DNA from: Methylomonas sp.
GTDB taxonomy: Bacteria; Pseudomonadota; Gammaproteobacteria; Methylococcales; Methylomonadaceae
Direction: 5' to 3'
Assembly (NCBI RefSeq): GCF_023228165.1
Contig: NZ_JALOBS010000033.1
Location: forward strand, 1 to 52,809
DNA: 52,809 bases
Position numbers and translations under genes: made by a program. Of this stretch, positions 1-8,491 are shown one piece after another (the stretch's first letter is position 1; each line of letters starts with the position of its first letter). The notes below the pieces were generated by a model. That model saw only the letters and a list, made by a program, of their open reading frames with translations, searched no databases and was not told where the DNA came from.

Positions 1-12
1 TATGACATCCAT
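1..12 (-). CDS. start of a partial gene leaving the window
   Basis: An ATG on the minus strand at 12 is followed by Met-Asp-Val-Ile before the window ends. A GGAG lies about nine bases upstream, at a good spacing. A small perfect hairpin (CCGGC-A5-GCCGG, 33-47) lies just before it. The integrase to the right loses its normal reading in this same stretch, so this may be the first gene of an inserted element. Too short to identify. Confidence 0.25.
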
Positions 13-55
13 TTTTATCACTCCAGGTTTCTCCGGCAAAAAGCCGGTCATTGAA

Positions 56-925
56 CTACCTGGGGTGGAAACTTTTCAACGCTCTTTTACCCAGGACCCT
101 GGAAAGTTTTGCACGCCGTTTTGCACTTAAACATGCGCGGTGAAAAGCTTGCGAAACAGAATCCGGCCTAGTGGTAAAAACTGTTTTTTGATTTCTTGGC
201 AACTGTTCGAGCAATCTAATTGCAGTTCTTGATAAAGGAACAGTTCTTGATTCGCCGTTTTTTGTATCTGGAAGCCACGCAACACGTTTTTGTAAATTAA
301 TGTTGCTCCATTCCAGTTTTAAAATTTCTGTTCTTCTCATGCCGGTTTCAATGGCAAGCTGAACAATAGAAACAACTTCTTTTGTCTCGTTTAAAGAAAC
401 AAGCAAACGTTCGAGTTCCGCCGCTGTTAGTCGTCGATCTCTTCCTTTTGCTTTAGCAGGTTTTCTTATTTGCAAAACTGGATTATTGTTTAATGGAAAT
501 CCCCAGTCTTTTACAGCAATGTTGAACAAGTGCGAAAGATCAGCAAGTTCTCTTAAAACTGTTGCACTGGCCAAGCCTTCATTTATTCTACTGTCACGAT
601 AAGAAGCAATATGTTTGCTTTGAATCGCACCAATGATGTGATGACCAATTTGTTTTTTTATTGCTAGCAGTCGGTAACGTTCTTGTTTTTCGCCTTTTTT
701 GTTTGGCGTAATTTCTAACAAGTAACGGTCGATTAGTTCGCCTAAAGTTGTTCTTTCTGCTTCTGTTCGATCAACAAAAATTCCTCTATCAATTTGGTTT
801 TCGATTGATCTAGCCCATTGTTCAGCTAAATTTTTTGAGGAAAAAGTTTTGCTAGTTGGCGATTCGCCTTTGCGTCTAACTTGAACTTGCCAAGAACCAC
901 TTGGTAATTTTCGAATTGTTGCCAT
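56..925 (-). pseudogene. C-terminally truncated tyrosine integrase
   Basis: This is a phage/island-type tyrosine recombinase that has lost the end of its catalytic domain. The start at 925 (MATIRKLPSGSW) matches the usual N-terminus of the family; a longer reading from 979 is possible but adds an unlikely leader. An N-terminal DNA-binding part is followed by a core-binding domain and the first catalytic arginine in GMRRTEILKL, with the beta-hairpin lysine in TKNGESRTVPL. After AFHRACLSAK the sequence becomes basic and unfamiliar and stops, so the HxxR box, the second His/Trp and the nucleophilic Tyr are missing. It cannot be active alone. It lies directly beside the tRNA-Lys fragment at 1013-1066, with its 5' end facing that site. 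The truncation probably reflects insertion or deletion near position 130. Confidence 0.8.
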
Positions 926-976
926 AAGTTTTTCCCGTTCACTGTGAATAATTTGTGAACGAAAAGTGCTTATAAA

Positions 977-1007
977 CAAAAAAAGCCTACATAGTTACAT
1001 GTAAGCC
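977..1007 (-). terminator. terminator after the tRNA-Lys fragment
   Basis: On the minus strand a hairpin with arms near ATGTAAGC and GCCTACAT (one mismatch) is followed by seven T. It directly follows the tRNA-Lys 3' end, so it is most likely the original terminator of the tRNA gene carried along with the att fragment. Confidence 0.6.
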
Positions 1008-1012
1008 CTTGA

Positions 1013-1066
1013 TTTTGATGGTGGGTCGTGTGCGATTCGAACGCACGACCATCGCATTAAAAGTGC
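1013..1066 (-). other. tRNA-Lys 3'-end fragment, attachment site copy 1
   Basis: On the minus strand this reads from the anticodon loop (CTTTTAA, anticodon TTT) through the T arm (GTGCG-TTCGAAT-CGCAC) and acceptor 3' strand (ACGACCC) to ACCA. The matching 5' half of a tRNA is absent upstream, so it is not a functional gene. The same 54 bases occur perfectly at 41550-41603 in the opposite orientation. Such 3' fragments are what a tyrosine recombinase leaves when it integrates into a tRNA gene with crossover in the anticodon region. Confidence 0.85.
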
Positions 1067-1139
1067 AATTGCAATTTCGTAAATTATTGTTTTAATTGGT
1101 TTTTAAACTTTGTCTGGTCTGTCTACGCGACACGACAAA

Positions 1140-1181
1140 TCACAACTGAGCATAACTAAGTCGCGTAAATCTCGCGTAAGG
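1140..1181 (+). promoter_or_regulatory. putative integrase arm sites beside att copy 1
   Basis: Bases 1140-1155 match the inverted sequence at 41473-41488 except for one base. Bases 1156-1181 are an exact inverted copy of 41665-41690, which is the 3' end and stop codon of the complete integrase. The second block contains TCGCGTAA twice, three bases apart. Repeated short motifs near the crossover site are typical of arm-type binding sites for tyrosine integrases; that role is an inference. Confidence 0.5.
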
Positions 1182-1290
1182 TTTTTTGCGTAATCGAAGA
1201 AGTTACATTACGGAAATGCATTGTCTGAATTACAATTCATTTTCGATCAACATAGATTTTGGCGTCAAATTTACGCTTAAGGAAAACACT

Positions 1291-1542
1291 ATGCAAATAG
1301 CTATCGATCTCCCCAACGATTTTGTCAGTTTTCAATCGGTCACCGACATCGAGAAAGACATGCGGTTGAGCTATTCATTGTGGCTATTTAAAAATGCCAA
1401 GGTTACCATCACCAAGGCAGCCGAACTGGCTTGTCTGGACATTTACGACTTCATGGCAGCCTGTAAACAAAATCAAGTCCCTGTCATCGACATTAGTCCC
1501 CAAGAATTGTTGGACGAACTCGCGGGGATGCAGTCGGTATGA
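1291..1542 (+). CDS. UPF0175 family antitoxin
   Basis: A protein of 83 residues beginning MQIAIDLPNDF, resembling the UPF0175 family of antitoxins that pair with PIN-like DUF3368 toxins. The middle (VTITKAAELACLDIYDFM) has the helix-turn-helix-like character of the family, and the tail is acidic. The start at 1291 is preceded by AAGGA at suitable spacing; an upstream in-frame extension to 1186 runs into the att region and is unlikely. Its stop overlaps the toxin start by four bases, so the two are translationally coupled. The pair probably helps stabilise the surrounding mobile element. Confidence 0.8.
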   Translation: MQIAIDLPNDFVSFQSVTDIEKDMRLSYSLWLFKNAKVTITKAAELACLDIYDFMAACKQNQVPVIDISPQELLDELAGMQSV

Positions 1543-2015
1543 TTTTGGTTGCGGATTGTTCCGCATTGGTAGCGTTGTCGATCTGCGATAGCTTGCATTT
1601 ATTGGAGGCATTGTTCACACGTGTGGCCGTACCGGAATCGGTCTATTTAGAAGCAACCAAGCCCGATAAACACCAGGCACAAGCCCTCAAGCACTTTTTG
1701 CAAGGCAAGGTTCATCAAGTTGATTTACGCAACTACGTGTTTTTGGATGCCTTTGCCGACGCTGGAGAAACCGAGGCGATGGTGCTTTACAAACAGCTAT
1801 CGGCGGACAAATTACTGATCGATGACCGACGGGGCCGCAAAGTGGCAAAGATCAATCAAATCGACACTATTGGTTCGCTGGGTATCTTGCTTGCTGCCAA
1901 GGCCAAAGGCCTGGTGACGGAAGTGAAACCCTTACTCAGCCAAATTGAGCAATCGGATATTTATTTGAACTCTAGCTTGATTGCCACCGTGCTCGAATTG
2001 GCGGGTGAAAGCTAA
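1539..2015 (+). CDS. DUF3368 PIN-like toxin
   Basis: A protein of 158 residues resembling DUF3368, a PIN-fold ribonuclease family that acts as the toxin in UPF0175 pairs. Acidic residues of the PIN active site are visible: Asp in VADCSALVALS at the N-terminus, Glu in GETEAMVL in the middle, and the Asp pair in LLIDDRRGRKVA. The order antitoxin then toxin with an ATGA overlap is usual for type II systems. The PIN fold suggests it cleaves RNA; the target is unknown. Confidence 0.8.
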   Translation: MILVADCSALVALSICDSLHLLEALFTRVAVPESVYLEATKPDKHQAQALKHFLQGKVHQVDLRNYVFLDAFADAGETEAMVLYKQLSADKLLIDDRRGRKVAKINQIDTIGSLGILLAAKAKGLVTEVKPLLSQIEQSDIYLNSSLIATVLELAGES

Positions 2016-2033
2016 TAAGCGGTTCAGCTTCGA

Positions 2034-2144
2034 ATGAGTTTTGTTGACTTCGCCAAATACGATGCAGCCGCTCTTGCTATTGAACTGGTTGAAAAACTCA
2101 TTCAAAATCAAGCTGCTAATCAACACATGATGAGGAGCGAATGA
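2034..2144 (+). CDS. small protein coupled to the DUF6868 gene
   Basis: A 36-residue reading frame beginning MSFVDFAKYDAAALAIEL, ending in ATGA that overlaps the next start at 2141. It is predicted to be largely helical and amphipathic, with no membrane segment. Tight coupling to the following gene and the absence of another explanation for this gap support it, but no family is recognised. It could be a partner subunit of the small membrane protein or merely a coupling leader. Confidence 0.45.
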   Translation: MSFVDFAKYDAAALAIELVEKLIQNQAANQHMMRSE

Positions 2145-2389
2145 CTATGAGCGTGCACACACTTACCCAATTTTTGCTTTACAGTATGTTACTAAATTAT
2201 GGGCTGGTTACGCTCTGGTTTTTGGCGTTTCACTTTGCACGGGGCCGGATCTATGCGTTGCACAGCCGTTGGTTTTCGATCAAGAGAGAACAGTTTGATG
2301 GCATTCACTATTTAGGGATGGCTATTTACAAGATTGGTATCATGTTATTTAACTTGGTACCGTATATCGCGCTACGTCTTGTAAGCTAG
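2141..2389 (+). CDS. DUF6868-like small membrane protein
   Basis: An 82-residue inner-membrane protein with two hydrophobic segments, near residues 9-32 and 62-80, joined by a conserved-looking loop with ALHSRWFSIKREQFDGIHY and then GMAIYKIGIMLFNLVPYIAL. This pattern fits the DUF6868 family of unknown function. Start choices are 2141 or the in-frame ATG two codons later; the first overlaps the preceding small frame by ATGA and is preceded by GAGG. Confidence 0.65.
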   Translation: MTMSVHTLTQFLLYSMLLNYGLVTLWFLAFHFARGRIYALHSRWFSIKREQFDGIHYLGMAIYKIGIMLFNLVPYIALRLVS

Positions 2390-2489
2390 TGCCGCTTATA
2401 TATTAAGATCATCAAATGTTTCGTTACGTAACTCAAACTCGGTTCGCAAATCGATATATCCCTGCAACGCTTGATATGGTGCATATCCG

Positions 2490-2852
2490 ATGAACGCGGC
2501 TTATATATTGATTATTCCGATGATGTTGGTATTAGTTGAAACCGTCTGGGCAGAGCCCGTCAAATGCGTTATTGATGGCAAAACAATGTATACCGATGAT
2601 GCTAGTCGTTGTGCAAAGGCCAGTGCTAAACCTATTTCGAACAATGTGTCTGTCTTTCCAAAGGTGCAACCTACGACTGGGAATCCCGGCGTAGTAACGC
2701 CATTAGAATCGCCGGCAAAGTCTATGTCGGATTCAATCTTGGGGCGTTTTGGCGTGTCTCAGGAGGAGATTGCGAACGGCTGGAAAACCATCACGGATGC
2801 CAAGAAAAGAGGCTCATGGAAAGCGCCGGACATGCCTGACGACGCCCAATAG
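2490..2852 (+). CDS. secreted hypothetical protein
   Basis: A 120-residue protein with an N-terminal signal peptide ending near VWAEPVK. The mature N-terminus (VKCVIDGKTMYTDDASRC) resembles the short two-cysteine opening of DUF4124-like periplasmic proteins, in which the Cys pair probably forms a disulfide. The rest is Pro/Ser-rich and flexible, then a short helical C-terminal part. The function is unknown. Confidence 0.55.
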   Translation: MNAAYILIIPMMLVLVETVWAEPVKCVIDGKTMYTDDASRCAKASAKPISNNVSVFPKVQPTTGNPGVVTPLESPAKSMSDSILGRFGVSQEEIANGWKTITDAKKRGSWKAPDMPDDAQ

Positions 2853-2991
2853 CTAAATCAGGCAGTGCGCGGTTTGTTGGGCTTGCTGCTATTTTTGCCG
2901 CATTTATGAATATGAGCTCTAAAAATCGCTTCTATAAACGTCACATTCAAGATTGCTTGCCCTGTTGAGGTAATGTGTTAATGAATAGCCC

Positions 2992-3375
2992 TTAATAGCG
3001 GCTATTACCAAACCAAGCGCCGGCTGCCGCACCGATGCCGGCAGCCAACGGGTCACCGCGGCCCATTTCATAACCCACAGCACTACCCACCATACCGCCC
3101 AACAAACCTTGTGGTGACCTCTGATCGTAGCCGTAATAGCTGACAGGAGGCGGTGGCGCATAATAGCGTGGTTGCACCGGCACGTATTCCACCACCGGTT
3201 GCGGCACATACTGTACTACGGGTGGCATATAGACGATTTCTTCCCGATAATAAGGATTGCCATAACCGTGATGATGACCGTGCCGATGGTGATGTCCACC
3301 CCAATCATCCCGGTCTGCCAAGGCTGTTGATGATAACAACACGCCAGCAATTAAAATGAATGACTTTCTGAACAT
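2992..3375 (-). CDS. His/Tyr/Pro-rich exported glycine-zipper protein
   Basis: A 127-residue exported protein starting at MFRKSFILI, with an AGGAG ribosome site upstream; the in-frame ATG at 3411 would add an unneeded leader. A signal peptide (to about residue 20, STALA) is followed by a His-rich run (GGHHHRHGHHHGYG) that could bind metal, a Tyr/Pro/Val-rich middle, and a C-terminal glycine-zipper segment (GLLGGMVGSAVGYEMG and GIGAAAGAWFG). Glycine-zipper proteins of this kind commonly sit in or near the outer membrane. The role is unknown. Confidence 0.65.
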   Translation of the reverse strand: MFRKSFILIAGVLLSSTALADRDDWGGHHHRHGHHHGYGNPYYREEIVYMPPVVQYVPQPVVEYVPVQPRYYAPPPPVSYYGYDQRSPQGLLGGMVGSAVGYEMGRGDPLAAGIGAAAGAWFGNSRY

Positions 3376-3555
3376 GGGAAACTCCTTTTTGGAAATTGAT
3401 TCAGTTGGCAAAAATTATGCTGCTGGTAGCTTAAACAGTGCTTAATTAAAGTGATCTTTGGTGGCGGTTGCTACCCAAGCGGATTTGCAGACATGGTGCA
3501 ATAGTATTCAAGCTTAGCGATGATGGTCGTAAAGAATGCTGCGTTGACACTGAAG

Positions 3556-4290
3556 ATGGAAATAATGAACCTGCATGAATTAAAAATTCTAATGCTTGCG
3601 CTGCTTATCGGCGTTTATCAAGGTTGTTTAGCCAACACATACAGCGTTGCTGTTGATATTGGGCATTCCAAACAAAATCCTGGCGCGACGAGTGCCCGTG
3701 GCAAGCCCGAATTTGACTTCAATCGTGATCTAGCATCAATCCTCCAACAGGTTTTATCGGCCGATAACATCATGTCGTTTTCTATTGGTGAACATGGGGA
3801 TATAGTCGATGCGAAACAAAGATCGGCCATCGCAAATGCCCAGAATGCGCGATTTTTTGTCTCGATTCATCATGATTCCGCGCAACTGAAGTATTTTAAA
3901 ATCTGGCGATGGCAAGACATTGATAGACCTTACTGCGATCAGTTTTCTGGTTTTTCTTTGTTTGTATCGCGAAAAAATCCACAGCTCCAAAAAAGCTTGC
4001 ACTGCGCTCGCATGATAGGCCAAGCTCTCAGACAAAAAGGCTTTACGCCCACCCATCACCATGCCGAACCGATTGCCGGCGAAAACCGCACATGGGCGGA
4101 TCAGCAAAACGGGGTCTATTACTATGACAATTTAGCGGTCTTAAAAACCACAAATATGCCAGCTGTCTTAATTGAAGCAGGTGTTATCGTTAATCGAAAC
4201 GACGAGAAAATGTTGGAACAGTTCTCGACACGACACCGTATCGCGTCAGCCATTATTCAAGGCATTAGAGATTGCAAGGTACTTGACTAA
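3556..4290 (+). CDS. N-acetylmuramoyl-L-alanine amidase (Amidase_3)
   Basis: A zinc-dependent peptidoglycan amidase that cleaves the bond between N-acetylmuramic acid and L-alanine. A signal peptide (LKILMLALLIGVYQG, cleavage probably after CLA) sends it to the periplasm. Zinc ligands typical of Amidase_3 are visible: His in VDIGHSKQNPGA, Glu in GKPEFDFNRDLA and His in FFVSIHHDS; the catalytic Glu is in PAVLIEAGVIVN near the C-terminus. There is no AMIN or SPOR targeting domain. The start is uncertain: 3520, 3556 and 3565 are all in frame, and the later ones put the signal peptide closest to the N-terminus. Confidence 0.8.
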   Translation: MEIMNLHELKILMLALLIGVYQGCLANTYSVAVDIGHSKQNPGATSARGKPEFDFNRDLASILQQVLSADNIMSFSIGEHGDIVDAKQRSAIANAQNARFFVSIHHDSAQLKYFKIWRWQDIDRPYCDQFSGFSLFVSRKNPQLQKSLHCARMIGQALRQKGFTPTHHHAEPIAGENRTWADQQNGVYYYDNLAVLKTTNMPAVLIEAGVIVNRNDEKMLEQFSTRHRIASAIIQGIRDCKVLD

Positions 4291-4439
4291 GGATCTGCTC
4301 TGCTCGTATGGTTGCCATCGGCAACTTGGCGAAACAGCTAAAATTATCCCATCCCAAGTTAGCAACTCTAAGAGGCTACGCCGAAACCACTAACACGGGT
4401 GGTTAGTCTCCCATCCTTTCATTCAACTTGTGTCCGGAG

Positions 4440-4465
4440 TGTTGGCGCCGAATGAAAACTGACCA
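4440..4465 (+). repeat. IS21 left terminal inverted repeat
   Basis: Begins TGTTGGCGCCGAATG and matches the complement of 7071-7096 at most positions. The target duplication TCCGGAG lies immediately outside at 4433-4439. Confidence 0.9.
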
Positions 4466-4596
4466 GCTGTACCGATCGAAAATTGACCAGGGGAAATAGT
4501 GTTTCAGCGTACACCACCGCATCGGATTAGTCGACCAGACTGCGGTGGTTTTAATGCCTTTTTTACTTTTGAAACTGTTCTAAAGCAGACAACAAT

Positions 4597-5456
4597 TCAT
4601 CTTAATTCTTGCGCGCCTGTTTCTATCCTTTCAATAATCGGCTGTGCCTGTTTAGTCGATTCTCTGGACTGGATACGCTGCTTGGCAATGGCGCTGCTTT
4701 GCTTGAAACGGAAAGAATCATTGCCGGTTTCGATGATATGGCAATGATGCGTTAGCCGATCCAGTAATGCCGTGGTCAACTTGGCACTTGTGCCCTTTGG
4801 GTATCGATAAAAACGTTGCTCCATTCCGAGAAGCTCAGATTGGTGGTGATAATGACGCTGGTACGTTCATACAGCTTTGACAGTAAATGGAATAGCAGTG
4901 CGCCGCCGGCTTGTGAAAAGGGCAAATAACCTAATTCATCCAGAATCACCAAATCCACCTGCATCAGGGAAAGCGCCAAGCGACCTGGTTTGCCAGCGGC
5001 TTTCTCCAGCTCCAAGGCGTTGACCAATTCAAAAGTGGAATAGAATCGCACCCGTTTGCCGTGATGCTGAATGCCGGAAACGCCCAGAGCCGTGGCGAGA
5101 TGCGTTTTACCCGTGCCGGTGCCGCCGACCAGAACCAGGTTCTGTGCAGCATCGGTAAACGTCAGCGTGGCCAGTTGTTGAATCAGCGACGGATCCACCT
5201 TGGATTGTGCGAAGTCAAAGCCGAACAAATCCCGGTGGATGGGGAATTTAGCCGATTTCATCTGGTAACGGATCGTGCGGATACTGCGGTCGGTGGCTTC
5301 TGCCTTCAGTAATTGTTGGAGTAAACAGGTCGTGGCATCCTGGAATTCGGCGGTGCCGGATAACTGGGGCGATAGGTGGTTGGATTGAATATCGGCATAA
5401 CAGTCTGCCATGCCATACAGCTTGAGAGCCTTGAGTTGCGCAATAATGTCAGTCAT
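4597..5456 (-). pseudogene. istB: istB, IS21 helper ATPase, frameshifted
   Basis: IstB is the AAA+ ATPase that assists the IS21 transposase in target selection. The reading frame from 5456 has the N-terminal helical domain, Walker A GGTGTGKTH (about residues 111-119), Walker B VDLVILDELG and the sensor stretch TTNLSFSEWSNVF. It then runs into a premature stop at 4776. The expected continuation (LTTALLDRLTHHCHII) appears in another frame down to 4597. Comparing the two, about 17 extra bases (4786-4802) seem to separate the Asp of NVF-x-D from the following Ala-Lys. The insert includes part of a small palindrome, GGCACAAGTGCC. Confidence 0.85.
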
Positions 5457-7016
5457 AGGACCGCCTCTTGTGCGTGCTGCGGCTCTGTCTCTTGCGGATG
5501 CAGGTCGTCATAGCGGGCCGTATTGGCGAGCGGCTCTATGCTGAGCGTTAGCGCGGTTGCCACAGGTTCCGGGGCGGCTAAGTCGTTTAGTCGAGAGAGC
5601 ACATTGAGCACCTGTTCGAGACTGGTAACGCCCGAATCCAAGACCTGTTTGACCGCCGCCAGTACGATTTCTAAACCATGGCCTGGCACAGCAGCCAACA
5701 CTTTTGCCATGATCCGATCACCTTGTTGTCGCTCGCGGTGCCGTAACGCGGATTGTAATTGGATCAACAATAACGGCATATCGGCGAAGGGCGCACCGTT
5801 GCGCAAGGCGCCCGGCTTTCGCTCAATCAACGGAATATAGTGTTGCCAGTCGTAACTGACCTGATCACGGGACAGCAAGCGTGGATGCCGAGCCACGACA
5901 GCCTGCTCGGTACAGATAGCCAGTCGATCGGCATACAGACGCAGGGTAACCTTGCTGTTGGCCAGATGACAGGGCACCGAGTATTGATTACGTTCTACCG
6001 TTACCAAGCAGGTACTGGAGACACGCGCTAACAGTGCGACATATCCATCAAAACGGGGTGGGCATTGGCATTAGGTAAACCTGTTCTTGCTCCAGCACTT
6101 CAGCCACCGTAATGCCCGGATAATCCGGATGCTCAACGGCTAACCATAACGCACGACAACGCGCATCGAGCCAGAGATTAAGCTCTGCGAACGACGAAAA
6201 GCATTGGGTTTTGGCCTCGATCCACACCCGGCGCCTGGCATCCTGCACATTCTTCTCGACAATGCCTTTTTCCCAACCGGATGCCACATTGCAGAAATCA
6301 GGCTCGAACAAATAGTGTGCCGTCATCGCAAAAAAGCGGGCATTGACGACACGGCCATTGCGTTTGGTGACCTTGTCGACCGCCGTTTTCATGTTGTCGT
6401 ATATGCCGCGTTTGGCAATGCCACCCAGCGCCGAGAACGCTTTGCTGTGAGCGTCATAGAGCATCTCTTGGGTTTGGGTGGGGTAAGCCGACAGGAAAAA
6501 GGCCCGACTGGCGCACAGTTTGGTATGAGCGACCTGGATTTTGCGATGAATACCACCGATTACCAACCACTCCTCGCTCCAATCAAATTGAAAAGCCTCG
6601 CCTAATGCGAACTTGAGCGGCACGTAAGCGGATCGGCTGCATGTGCTGGAATCATCCCGCCAATGACGGACATAATCCGTCAGGATGGAATAACCACCGG
6701 TGTAGCCTTCCTGTTTAATCGCTTCAAACAGCATCAATGCGGTGCGTCGATCCCGCTTAGCTCGCCTTGAATCCACTTCCAGCGCCAGTAACAAGGTAGG
6801 GATAAATGGCGTTAGTTTGCTGGTTACCTGAGGTCTTTTGGGATACTTGTAGTTATCTGGATTGCCTTCCTTGAGCCAGGCTTTGATGGTATTACGCGAC
6901 AGACTGGTCCGGCGCTGAATTTCACTGATAGTAAGGTGGTCGCGGTGAAACAACCGACGAACTTTTGCGAACATTGACATGTAATGCACTCGGGTTTTGC
7001 TCCTGCCTAAAATCAC
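5453..7016 (-). pseudogene. istA: istA, IS21 transposase, frameshifted
   Basis: IstA is the DDE transposase of IS21. The first part has an N-terminal helix-turn-helix (LTISEIQRRTSLSRNTIKAWL) and the integrase core, including FQFDWSEEWLVIGG and the later GIYDNMKTAVDKV and GWEKGIVEKNVQDARRRVW. It stops at 6048. The C-terminal part continues in the next frame (VTVERNQYSVPC onward) to 5453. Removing one T from the run of four just before the stop restores a continuous protein reading MPTPFDGYVALLARV, so a single-base insertion explains the break. The ATGA overlap with istB is preserved. Confidence 0.85.
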
Positions 7017-7070
7017 AGCAGGATACGTGGATTACCTGGTCAATTTTCGATCGGTACAGCCCCCTTAAAA

Positions 7071-7096
7071 TGATCAATTTTCAATCGGCGCCAACA
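7071..7096 (-). repeat. IS21 right terminal inverted repeat
   Basis: On the minus strand begins TGTTGGCGCCGATTG. The target duplication TCCGGAG follows at 7097-7103 and supplies most of the ribosome binding site of the next gene. Confidence 0.9.
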
Positions 7097-7109
7097 TCCG
7101 GAGGTTAAC

Positions 7110-8363
7110 GTGACGGGCTATCGAGCAGATTTTTTAGGTAATGGCATTGTATTGCCCATTCCAACCTTCTCTATCGACCTTTCTTCCGAGGTCTACGAAG
7201 CGGGGAAAGTGTTTGACTATCCGACGTATTCATTAGTCATGAATGGTAATGCAATCAAACGCTCACCTCTGATCGTTTGTTTGAATATCGATCAGACCAA
7301 ATTTCAAAGCACCAGTAGAAGCGACCGCTGGCGTATCGATCCTCGTATCGGTGCCGAAAACCAACTGGACGATGCTTACTATGCAAACAATTTTTGGGAT
7401 CGTGGGCATATGGCTGAAAGAATGTCGGCGGCCTGGGGGGATACCGCCAGAGAGGCGCAGATTGCTGCCGATGAAACCTTCTTTTTCTCCAATAGCTGCC
7501 TGCAACATGAAAATCTGAATCAAGACGAATGGTTGGCTTTGGAAGACTGGGTGCATACTCTAAATTTGGATAGTAATAACAAAATCACATCGTTCTCCGG
7601 GCCGTTCTACGGCGATTTCGATCGAACTCTACAACCATCCGGCCATTCCATAGCCAAAATTCCCGCCGGTTTTTTCAAAGTTATTTGCTTTGTCAACAAA
7701 GACACCGGTCGATTGGACGTGCGATCATTCATCATGTATCAAGACACCGAAACGCTAAACGATAAAAAGGGACGCACCGTTTATAACAACGAACATTATC
7801 AAGTGACGATTACCGAGATCGAGCTGCTGACCGGCCTCAGGTTCGACGACAGCATCTATCATGCGAATCCCTTATATTTTTGGCCCGATAGCCCTCAACC
7901 TAACGAGAATGTCGTGCATCTTCCGGAGCGTATTGAGGTTTCGGGGCCGGGAGATATTGTTGCCAGCGGTCAAACCAGGCAAACCATTAACGACGATATC
8001 GTGGATATTTTCATTGCAGCGGCCATGGTAGACCCCGAAGGTGCGGACAGTCATCGAGAATGGGTCTCTTTGATCAATCTCGGCAGCGATGTTATCGATA
8101 TTAGCGGTTGGACGCTATCAGATAGCTCAAATAGAACCTTACTGATCGATAACCTATTGGTTGATCCGCAGACTCGAGTCATGAATCCAGGCGAGTCGGT
8201 GATGCTCAACGACGTCAGCCCGATACTGCTTTCAAATACAAAAGGTGTCATCACGTTATTCGACGCCAACGGCGCTCGAATTGACAGGGTGATTTATCAT
8301 CAACATATGGTACGTACTGGAAAACCCGTCGTGTTTTTAACGCCGCGCGATACTTTGAGCTGA
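7110..8363 (+). CDS. NUC1-type DNA/RNA nuclease with lamin-tail domain
   Basis: A 417-residue non-specific endonuclease. The catalytic motif DRGHM lies at residues 97-101 (NNFWDRGHMAERMSA), and the metal-binding Asn region is FFFSNSCLQHENLN near 127-140, as in NUC1/Serratia-type enzymes that cut both DNA and RNA with a divalent metal. A C-terminal lamin-tail-like beta domain (about 305-400) shows REWVSLINLGSDVIDISGW and GVITLFDANGARIDRV. The start is GTG at 7110 with GGAGG five bases upstream. No signal peptide is seen. The IS21 element sits immediately upstream, so a longer native N-terminus or native promoter may have been lost, although an in-frame stop lies in the older upstream sequence. 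Confidence 0.85.
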   Translation: MTGYRADFLGNGIVLPIPTFSIDLSSEVYEAGKVFDYPTYSLVMNGNAIKRSPLIVCLNIDQTKFQSTSRSDRWRIDPRIGAENQLDDAYYANNFWDRGHMAERMSAAWGDTAREAQIAADETFFFSNSCLQHENLNQDEWLALEDWVHTLNLDSNNKITSFSGPFYGDFDRTLQPSGHSIAKIPAGFFKVICFVNKDTGRLDVRSFIMYQDTETLNDKKGRTVYNNEHYQVTITEIELLTGLRFDDSIYHANPLYFWPDSPQPNENVVHLPERIEVSGPGDIVASGQTRQTINDDIVDIFIAAAMVDPEGADSHREWVSLINLGSDVIDISGWTLSDSSNRTLLIDNLLVDPQTRVMNPGESVMLNDVSPILLSNTKGVITLFDANGARIDRVIYHQHMVRTGKPVVFLTPRDTLS

Positions 8364-8491
8364 TTGCGATGCCGGGGAACGAATGTGCGACGACGTCAGT
8401 ATGCGAGCTATTACCTGAATTCGTCGGAGATTCATGTGGCTGTAATAGCGAATCTTTTTTCGCGCCCACATAACTCAATAGTTACTTACAC

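Larger units (their letters stand above)
4440..7096 (-). mobile_element. IS21-family insertion sequence
   Basis: A complete 2657-bp element. Its ends are 26-bp imperfect inverted repeats beginning TGTTGGCGCCGA, each followed inside by a second shared block (CTGTACCGATCGAAAATTG), the multiple-terminal-repeat layout of IS21. It is flanked by a perfect 7-bp target duplication, TCCGGAG, at 4433-4439 and 7097-7103. It carries istA and istB on the minus strand with the usual 4-base overlap. Both genes are frameshifted, so the copy should not move on its own, yet the intact ends could be acted on by another IS21 transposase. Confidence 0.93.

Noticed and set aside
1013..1066. Functional tRNA-Lys gene
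   Set aside because: Only the 3' half from the anticodon loop is present; no D arm or acceptor 5' strand lies upstream. The same is true at 41550-41603.
1186..1290. N-terminal extension of the antitoxin
   Set aside because: The upstream part matches no antitoxin pattern, overlaps the att region, and a good ribosome site precedes 1291.
4311..4404. Riboswitch or terminator in the gap after the amidase
   Set aside because: Small hairpins exist (GTTGCC-GGCAAC at 4311-4325, AACCAC-GTGGTT at 4385-4404), but there is no T tract and no conserved riboswitch core.
6008..6060. Programmed frameshift in istA
   Set aside because: The break is at a short T run without a classic slippery heptamer, and istB is broken as well, so decay or error is more likely.
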